Assembly: GCA_900312665.1 (NCBI GenBank)
Contig: ONZQ02000001.1
Span: 106,600-170,599 of the forward strand
Length of the DNA stretch: 64,000 nucleotides
Direction: 5' to 3'
Origin: Cephalotrichum gorgonifer
Taxonomy: Eukaryota > Ascomycota > Sordariomycetes > Microascales > Microascaceae
Shown here piece after piece: positions 57,111-64,000 of this stretch (the first letter of the stretch is position 1; the number at the start of each line of letters is the position of its first letter). The position numbers and the translations under genes are program-made. The notes under the pieces are model-generated. The model had not been told where the DNA came from. It saw only the letters and a list, made by a program, of their open reading frames with translations, and searched no databases.

Positions 57111-57881
57111 TTAGGCCGGGGCCGCGACGAAGGCCGGGTCGCAGACGATCTTCTGCACGGCTGACTCCTCCTGAAGAGTCCAGAGTCCCTTGTCCTGATC
57201 GCTGAATGTGGTATCGGTGTTGTTTCCACGGATCACTGTGATCGGCCCCTGCTCTCCGACAATCTGGCACCTGAGCTTCGGGTCGACAAACTCGCCGCTG
57301 GTAGTCAGGGTGACCGTCTCAAAGGGCGTCTGGTCGGCCACCTCAACCTCATTCTGCACAACCCCGGAAAGCGTGAACGGGATGCCAAGCTCAGGGCTCT
57401 GGCTCTGGAGCAGCACCTGGACCTGGAGCCTCTCGTCGTCCGGCTGGATCTGCTCAAACGCAGGGTCGCAGACGACCTTGGAAATGGCGGTAGGCTCCCG
57501 GAGCGTCCAGGGTCCCTTGCCCCCGTCCGCGAACGTGATATCGGTGTTCTGGCCCCGAAGCACGATAACAGGCTTGTACTCCGCGTCGAAGATCTGGCAT
57601 CGGAGGTCGGCGTTCTTGGGGTTCTCCCCAAGGGTGAGTTCGACGGTGGAGACGACGTCGTCGCTGTTGGTTCTGGCGCGGATGGGGCGGCGAGAAGGCT
57701 CGCGGAGGGAGAGCGGGTTCTCAGTCTCCCCGCGGAGGGTGACAGTGATGTGCTTGCGGTGGTCCTGGTTGTTGTGGCCGCCGTTATAACCGCCGTTGTA
57801 ACCGCCGTTGTAGTCGCGGTTGGGCGAGGCGAGGGCGCCGGAGGCGGCGAGAAGGGAGAGGAAGACGGCGGAGTACTGCAT
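57111..57881 (-). CDS. Small secreted protein with duplicated two-cysteine domain
   Basis: Intronless, 256 residues. Signal peptide 1-18 (AVFLSLLAASGALA), then a tandem YNGG repeat (NGGYNGGYNGG), a basic stretch, and two tandem copies of a domain of about 70 residues. Copy 1 (about 88-152) is LRCQIFDAEYKPVIVLRGQNTD..WTLREPTAISKVVCDPAF. Copy 2 (about 190-252) is LRCQIVGEQGPITVIRGNNTD..WTLQEESAVQKIVCDPAF. Each copy has exactly two Cys, probably one disulfide, and a predicted beta-rich fold. No catalytic motif. Abundant C-ending codons suggest high expression. Might be a cell-wall or effector-like protein; no function assigned. Confidence 0.88.
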   Translation of the reverse strand: MQYSAVFLSLLAASGALASPNRDYNGGYNGGYNGGHNNQDHRKHITVTLRGETENPLSLREPSRRPIRARTNSDDVVSTVELTLGENPKNADLRCQIFDAEYKPVIVLRGQNTDITFADGGKGPWTLREPTAISKVVCDPAFEQIQPDDERLQVQVLLQSQSPELGIPFTLSGVVQNEVEVADQTPFETVTLTTSGEFVDPKLRCQIVGEQGPITVIRGNNTDTTFSDQDKGLWTLQEESAVQKIVCDPAFVAAPA

Positions 57882-60800
57882 TTTGGACGTTGGTATTATT
57901 GATTATCGGTTGAATGAGTAGAGGATTAAGTTGAGGGACTGGGTGATAGAAAGACAAAGGAAATCGTTGATTAGATGTTGCTGGTATTGTTGGAAGTTGA
58001 GCTGATGTGTCTGATGAATAAAAGTGTCTTCATGGGACACCAAGCCGCCTTATATAGTTTGGAGCTGCCATGCGGCCAACAACGAAATTAACCATCGTGC
58101 ACACCATTTACGCGGTCGTTTAGCCCTCTGCCTCAATCCCACACCATCAGTCCGCCCCAAGCGCCAGTCGTGAGCGAATGCTGTGTAAGCTTACATTTCC
58201 GGGTCCCTCACGTTCCGGAGGGCTTCGGCGTGCTGCGCCAACTCCTCGCCAAAAACATGACTATAAATTCTAGCGCCGAAGGTCGAGTGGATTCGAAGTA
58301 TGGCACCTAACCGGGCTTAGCTCGCTGTTTAAATCTATTTTCGGCCCCCCCATCCCTCCTTCCCCCCAAGTCGCGCATGTCAGACCTCTGCATACAACAC
58401 TGCCACCCTTTCGCTGGGACGTCCCCCCATTGGATCGGAGCCCACCGAGAGGCCTAGCTTTGTCCGGGTCCGTCAGCACCTGCAATTGGGCACCTCGCCT
58501 AAAAGAATCAGCACTGAGCTTCATCTAGCCACGGAGGATCCTCCCTCATCCATCATCCGCGGGGCTGGCGCGTTAAAACCCACCTGGTGGAGGGCTGCGC
58601 GCTTCGCCAATCGGGCCCTCGTCAATATTCATATCCCCTCCCTGACATCGTTTAGGCTTGGGCTTCTTGTGTTACCCAAGACCAATGTTTACGAGGCACT
58701 TTCTGCCATTGGCCTGTACATCCCGAAGCCTCTGCATGTAAAATAGGCGCGGAGTCTTAGGCTATGTTACCCGCACGCTCTCATAATCAGCTCGTCCGTG
58801 TCCGCGGGCGGTGGGCTTCAACCATCAACGGACGAGTGATCCCCGGCGGCGATCTTAAGTGGCGCCTATTTTCGAAGGGAAATTCCGGGTTCCTAGCTAC
58901 CAGCGCAAGTTCATCATGTGCTACATAAGCTAATAGGCACCTAGCATGTCCTTACCTAGCTCCTGTTCTCCGGACCCCACGGCTGTAAGCCGGTCATTCG
59001 GCCGAGATTAACTACTCATCATCCCGGTCACCACTTACACTCCGTCGATGACCTTCTCCCGCACTAGCAGCTTCCTAGCTTCTCACCATCTAGAAAGAAG
59101 GTAATCTCCATCAGCTTCCAAAGATGACTTGAAATATGGGACCCCCGCTTGTGTAGCTAATCTCAGCATGCCAACTGGCTTTGGCCCCCAAACTTCTCAC
59201 CCGTCAGCACGCTAAGCTCTCGCTCGGGATTAGCAATCACCCCCATATCCCGACAATCCCGGGCGGGTAACCGAGGGAGTCCCTTTACCCGGACGGATAT
59301 CCGAGGACGAGCACGAGAAAGCCTCAATACTGGGAACTATCACAGACTAGCCTCACTCGCGTGCTAAACAACACATATCGAATGTCTGTCCGGTCCGGGC
59401 TGATGGTTTTCTCTCTACTCCCCAGGCCATGGCCATCATCGTCAGACCGCCTTTGCGCCGTTCGGTCCATCTTCTCTGACGGTATCGCATCCAGAGGGCT
59501 GACAAGATATTAGCCGAGGAAGGCGAATCCATCCCCACCACCTCATCCGAATCTGACAACCCATTCTCTAAATCCTTCTGCGCCAAGTCTTCCGTTCTAT
59601 CCCATGTGCCACCACAAATAGAAAATACCCCTCCTTTTCCCCGATCCTCGCCACAAACGTAGCACGGCCATGCGGCGCGCCCATGTAGTGCCACCATACC
59701 TTCAGAGGCAACGACCTCTCTCACTTGCCCCTCTCAACCCTGGCCAACCGCTGCACCACTTTTACGGCGTACGTGTCTTGCAGCATGGGGCCCCCACTCG
59801 GCAGGTGTCCCTACCCTTTCACGCTGACTGTTCCTGCTGATATCGACGAATTTGGCAGCCAATCACTGCTGCCGGGCGTCTCAAGCGGAAGCAGCTCCTT
59901 GAGGCCCAGAATTCATTCTCAGACCTTGACCGATCAACTCCGCCTTCCCTCGTTCGCTGGTTCAGATGATAAAGAGGAAGCAGATGTCGTAGGCAATGAC
60001 AAAGCCATATCGTCCGACCCACCACCACCTGAAAGGCAAATCTGAAGCTGCTGTCCCAAGTGCGCGGGCCAATGCCTCGGAGACGGGGCCAGGAAGATGT
60101 CTTCTTCGCTCGGCGAGGGCGTTCCTTAGCATTAGGAGGCCGAGCCTGGTTTTTGTTGGGCCGTTCTCAGCACCGTTCGAGTAACCACACCCCCTGCTGG
60201 ATCACACCACCGTGCCAGAGCATACTACCAACTTCCGGACCTTCCGGGACTCTCTCCGCCCCCAATCCTAAACTCTGCCTTTCGAAGCCCCCAGCCCCTC
60301 CTCCCACGGCTTCGTCCTCCCGAGAAATCCGCCTTCCCCTCCTTCCATGACCACACGCTCGTGTACTTGTCTGCCGATTGCTGGCCCCTCGTGAGGAGAC
60401 GTGGAACGAGGGTGAGAGCTCCCTTAGAAGTAGGCAGAGAAGCGGATAGCCTCGACGTGGGAACTGAGGATGGGTAGCTTTGAGAGTCAAATTATTCATT
60501 CTTTTGCGATATGTCCGGGTTTTCGTTAATCGTATATAGAACTGACTGGGCATTTCAGCATGACATTTGCCTGTAGGCGCTTGAGATTACCCTTCGCGTC
60601 GGTGACTTGACTTGGCGTGTTCGAAGCGAAGCAGAGGATTGTTTGTATAGCTTCTAGGTCGACCAGATTGGAGAATCCATACCGCTGTCACGGAATCCAA
60701 AGTCTCGCGCAAAAAAAAAAGGTATCTCGCATCCAAGATTATGGAAATAATAGGAGTAAATAACGTACGGGACAATTTGCCACAGTCCATATGCCTTCCG

Positions 60801-61478
60801 TCCCTCGTCCCTGCGAGGACCAGCTCTTTCGGAGCCTGTTCTCCACTTTTCCCGCCGCAGCGGATCCGGCCCTCTTTCCGGCGCCACCACGTCCATACAT
60901 CACACAGCCCGCGCATTCTTCCAAAGAGTCCTGCCGAGGCTACTGCCAAACAGATCTTGACGAAGAGACCAGCACTCAAGTGCAGGGTAACAGAGCTAAC
61001 CTCGACTACGTCACGTCATCAACACGCCAAGCAAATGGCATTACTGAGGCTGGGCTTGTAGATAGATCGAAGGATGACACTCGTGGCGGAGGATCCCTTG
61101 AAGCGCCAGAGGAAGTCTTTGGCTCTCGATGGAAATGCCAATGCTATGTCACTCCTCCAGCCTTCGAATACCGAAATCTTGAGCGTATGTTTGTCATCGA
61201 CTCGACTCAGGCCTTAGGGGGAGCCAGGTCTTCGATAGCTTAGAGGCCGCGAAGGAGTGGATGACTGCGTAGCAGTAGAAAATGTTATCAGTTGGTTTAG
61301 GAAGGAGCGCGGACTGGGCTTAAAACGGAATCAGCGGCTCTCGAATTTCAGCCACGTGGATTTTCGGAGTCGCGTCCACCTCTCCAAATTCTCGCCCTCT
61401 CTTCCACAGTCTGAAGAATCCTCTCCAGACTAGAGCCCACGATCCGTCCGTATCGGCGCCAATTCAAACACCAGCAGC
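57882..61478. other. Long gene-poor stretch
   Basis: 3.6 kb with no recognised gene. Open frames at 59353-59724 (minus), 59725-60045 (plus) and 60791-61243 (plus) lack family resemblance. The composition is even, without RIP-like AT richness. Confidence 0.5.
58049..58057 (-). promoter_or_regulatory. TATA element of the small secreted protein gene
   Basis: CTATATAAG on the minus strand, about 170 bp upstream of the start at 57881. Confidence 0.5.
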
Positions 61479-62018
61479 ATGAACACCACTCCAGATATCA
61501 ATAGTGCAGACGCTAGTCCAAGTGCAGGAATCCCCGCAGACAACACCCCACAAGGCGAGCAACCAGCCAAGGACAGTCATGGCAAGCAGGAAAACGGATC
61601 TCAAGTTGAGAGATCGCTCAGACAGGCCACAGAGGTCATGAAGATTTTGTTCCATGATGTGGAGCAGATGAAGATCCACCTGGACACGAAAGACGGCGAA
61701 GTGAAGAAGCTTCAGGAGCAAGTGGCAGACCTCAAGAAACTTCAGCAGCAAGCGGCGGAAGCAATGAAGTTGGGGAGGCAAGTGGCCACAATGGATAACC
61801 AAATCCAGCTGGGATACCTTAAGCTGAAGGTCATGAAATCTCAAGCGGATACTAAGGAGGAGGAGAACAAGAAGTTGCGGGAGCGAGTGGCTAAGATGGA
61901 TGAGAGAATCTGCCAGCTTGAGGCACGCATGGATACCGCCACCCCTGGTGAGCGAGAGGCCGTGGCGAACCTGGACGAGCTTTCGTCTAGCTACCTAAAG
62001 AAGAGACGAATGATCTGA
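61479..62018 (+). CDS. Coiled-coil protein of unknown function
   Basis: Intronless frame of 179 residues. Disordered N-terminus (about 1-45, Ser/Asn/Gln-rich), then a nearly continuous coiled coil (about 45-150) with heptads of Leu/Met/Val at a/d positions: EVKKLQEQVADLKKLQQQ, EEENKKLRERVAKMDERICQLEARM. Ends in basic KKRRM, which could act as a nuclear signal. No domain name applies; low-complexity coiled coils match many proteins by chance. Gene status is supported by length and composition only. Confidence 0.55.
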   Translation: MNTTPDINSADASPSAGIPADNTPQGEQPAKDSHGKQENGSQVERSLRQATEVMKILFHDVEQMKIHLDTKDGEVKKLQEQVADLKKLQQQAAEAMKLGRQVATMDNQIQLGYLKLKVMKSQADTKEEENKKLRERVAKMDERICQLEARMDTATPGEREAVANLDELSSSYLKKRRMI

Positions 62019-62367
62019 GGGAAGGGACAAGAGATCTGAAAGAAGACGGAGACTTTCAGATGAGGTTGTTGTCTACACGTTGTCGTTCGGATTTGAAACA
62101 GTCCTGCCCTTCATCTGGCCGGCTATTCTGGACCTCGGACGACACGAAGTTCGCGTCGGGTGGAGGGTGAGCAGTTGGGGTCGTGGTAGGGTTTAAGCCA
62201 GTTCAATATGGAATACATTGTTTTAAGTTCATTGGCTATGCGCAGGGTCGGGGTGAAATGAGTTCTTGTTCAATGACGTATTATTCCTCTACGTGCGAAT
62301 TGCCATCTTCAAGTCAGGACCGTAAACCCTATCCTAACTATCTTTCCTACTACTTTGAGCCCCGGCA
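62019..62367. other. 3' flank region
   Basis: No gene recognised. The expected continuation of the helicase-like gene (next exon on the minus strand) could not be found here. Confidence 0.5.
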
Positions 62368-64000
62368 CTAACCATCGATGAGGAAGCAAGGCCACCCGGT
62401 ACGCTTCAGCTGCTCCAGTTCCGAGACCTTCGCCAGGTCCGAGAACATGTTAACAACCTTCTGCCCACGCACCTCGCCGCAAGTCGCCATCGCCGGCGTG
62501 ATCTGGTTCGGGCCACCGCCCATGGCGCATGGGCGACATCCGTAGCCCCACACCAGAAGTGCATCAGCTTGAAGCATTGCACCAGCATCATCTAGAACGA
62601 TCCCCTTAGCCACCTTCTCCTTGTAGCGGGAATAGACCGGCTCGGCGGAACCCAACGGCGTTGTGCAGACAGCGTCGGCGCCCATGATCACGGCCGTAAT
62701 GAGCTCCTTCACAAGCTCAAAAGCAGGCACTCTAATCGCGCTATCTAGCGCAGATGCCGAACCACCTCTGAAAGGGAGCCCGCCAGCCACGAATCTTCGG
62801 AGGCCCTCGTACTTGGCCTTGGTGAGGAACTCCTGTCGGAGGTTGTGGAGGTGAACGGGGTCGGAGGGGGCGAGGGAAAAGTGGCGAGCCCCAACCACCT
62901 TCAGGAGCCATTCGCAGGCCGAGAGCCTGAGACACCACCTTGTAGCCCGGAACGGGTCCTCAATGTCCTCGCTTGCCCCGCGATATTGTCCACCGGCGAT
63001 CTTTAGGAAGGCTTCCACCTCCTGCGGAACCGCATACCCTCGCACCACTAAGAGTGCCTTGAACTTAAGCATGGTAGCTAGCTCCAACCCAAGTCTATAT
63101 AACTGTGCTGCAAAGCTATCCGTTGATTCATGGGATGTTGAGCTGCAGTAAATCCTGGCGATCTTAGGATTATAGACGAAAAGCAGCGCAGACCATGCCA
63201 GGAGATCTGTCTTCTCCCACCCTGTGTGCTTTATGAGACAAATCGTTCCGAGGCGGGTGGCTTTCAGATATCGAGCGAATCGGTTCTTTTTGGGTCCGAT
63301 CTTCTCACCAATGGCTGTCCTTACGTGCGACGGGACCCCTTGGAGAATCGGAATTTGCGGCAGGACGGTGAGAGGGGGGCAGAGTGATGCAGCTTTGGAC
63401 TCCACAGAGTCCACTTGGAATAATTCCGGCTGCGCCAAAAGGCGAAGCCGGATGTGAGGGGAAATGTTAGCCTGCTGCATGCTACCTCCCGGTAGTAATG
63501 AAGGCAGCTCAGGGGGAAGGGCGGTCTCCTTCCTAGTAGGCGATTCTACCAAAGAACAAAATCCTGACCCGGTGTGGAGCTCGCGCTTCAGCGTATGTAG
63601 GTCTTTATCGTCGCTGAGTCGACCACCTCCCTCCGCGCCCTGAGGTGGTGTGTAGGCGACGATGGAATCGTAGGCGGCTTCGACGCGACACCGAGTGGCC
63701 TGGAAGCCGGCATCGAACTTCAGGTAAAACCCCTTCGCGCCGTGGCCGAGGATGTATTCAGGCCTCGGCTCGGGATACGCCAGTATGGGAACGTCGATAG
63801 CAGCATCGTCAGGGTCCCACGGCTGGGGGCGACGGATTATGATGGCCAGTTGGCACTTCGTATGCTCCCACTTATTGCTGGGCACCTGGCGGGCCTCCCA
63901 AAACATGTTGTCCGGGGGCGTTTCGTCGTCGTGGGTTGGAATGAAATCACTTCGACAGGGCGGGGGGCCAAATGCGAGCGAGAGGCGAAATTCACCACAG
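62368..64000 (-). CDS. DNA2/NAM7-like superfamily 1 helicase, partial
   Basis: Frame open from the right edge (first full codon 63999) to a stop at 62368; 543 residues visible, amino end outside the window. Resembles a fungal DNA2/NAM7-like helicase group: ILGHGAKGFYLKFDAGFQATRCRVEAAYDSIVAYTP, LIKHTGWEKTDLLAWSALLFVYNPKIARIYCS, VIMGADAVCTTPLGSAEP, the Walker-B-like VLDDAGAMLQADALLVWGYGCRPCAM with motif-III-like GPNQITPAM, and LEQLKRTGWPCFLIDG. A canonical Walker A was not seen in the visible part. Reading ends at GATG|GTTAGT, a plausible donor, but no helicase C-terminal exon (motifs IV-VI) was found before 61480. The gene is therefore either 3'-truncated or has a long intron. Possibly a repetitive or transposon-associated helicase-like family. 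Confidence 0.7.
   Translation of the reverse strand, partial: CGEFRLSLAFGPPPCRSDFIPTHDDETPPDNMFWEARQVPSNKWEHTKCQLAIIIRRPQPWDPDDAAIDVPILAYPEPRPEYILGHGAKGFYLKFDAGFQATRCRVEAAYDSIVAYTPPQGAEGGGRLSDDKDLHTLKRELHTGSGFCSLVESPTRKETALPPELPSLLPGGSMQQANISPHIRLRLLAQPELFQVDSVESKAASLCPPLTVLPQIPILQGVPSHVRTAIGEKIGPKKNRFARYLKATRLGTICLIKHTGWEKTDLLAWSALLFVYNPKIARIYCSSTSHESTDSFAAQLYRLGLELATMLKFKALLVVRGYAVPQEVEAFLKIAGGQYRGASEDIEDPFRATRWCLRLSACEWLLKVVGARHFSLAPSDPVHLHNLRQEFLTKAKYEGLRRFVAGGLPFRGGSASALDSAIRVPAFELVKELITAVIMGADAVCTTPLGSAEPVYSRYKEKVAKGIVLDDAGAMLQADALLVWGYGCRPCAMGGGPNQITPAMATCGEVRGQKVVNMFSDLAKVSELEQLKRTGWPCFLIDG

Noticed and set aside
59353..59724. 123-codon minus-strand frame with CYVCGEDRGKGG
   Set aside because: The Cys pattern is not a complete zinc-binding motif and no neighbouring exon could be joined.
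60791..61243. 150-codon plus-strand frame
   Set aside because: Starts at a plain ATG but shows no domain, signal peptide or conserved pattern; kept only as a remark in the gene-poor stretch.

Overview
The window is nuclear DNA from a filamentous ascomycete (Pezizomycotina, most likely Sordariomycetes; the rank is an inference). Evidence: almost every gene is split by 50-115 bp introns with GTRNGT donors and YAG acceptors. The families present are fungal: TRI12-type MFS pump, C2H2 regulator with a fungal-specific regulatory region, SAT4/PTH11-type rhodopsin-domain membrane protein, GT17 glycosyltransferase and tyrosinase. Exon coordinates below come from joining reading frames by splice signals and phase by eye; no transcript evidence was available.

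Region 1 (1-22574) is a dense gene cluster. In order: FAD monooxygenase C-terminus (cut by the left edge, with one frameshift), berberine-bridge-type FAD oxidase, dienelactone hydrolase, MDR reductase, a cytochrome P450 divergent from an aldehyde dehydrogenase, a C2H2 transcription factor, an NmrA-type reductase, a SnoaL-like protein divergent from a pisatin-demethylase-like P450, and a TRI12-like exporter. No polyketide synthase, NRPS or terpene synthase is visible. The salicylate-hydroxylase-type, aldehyde dehydrogenase and dienelactone hydrolase families together suggest uptake-independent breakdown or detoxification of an aromatic compound. The alternative is the tailoring half of a biosynthetic cluster whose core gene lies left of position 1. 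GC-rich GGTGGGG/CCCCACC elements recur in most promoters of this cluster.

Region 2 (22575-31200) is sparse: a split tRNA-Cys(GCA), a secreted carboxylesterase, a small glyoxalase-family protein, and AT-rich or LTR-like debris. Region 3 (31200-33900) is a gene graveyard with an aldehyde dehydrogenase relic and a recently broken secreted tyrosinase carrying two in-frame stops.

Region 4 (34240-50275) holds a secreted protein of unknown function, a seven-helix membrane protein, satellite-like tandem repeats, a GT17 enzyme with an 8-base first exon, a second FAD monooxygenase, and a 13-exon gene for a 1406-residue secreted protein. The last one joins an SGNH hydrolase, FG-GAP/VCBS-like repeats and an unrecognised C-terminal module. 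That module looks related to the C-terminal half of the secreted protein at 34-36 kb. This pair is the best candidate for something undescribed.

Region 5 (50276-64000) has an assembly gap, two lineage-specific proteins of unknown function (52-57 kb), a small secreted protein with an internally duplicated domain, a coiled-coil protein, and the amino part of a DNA2/NAM7-like helicase running off the right edge.
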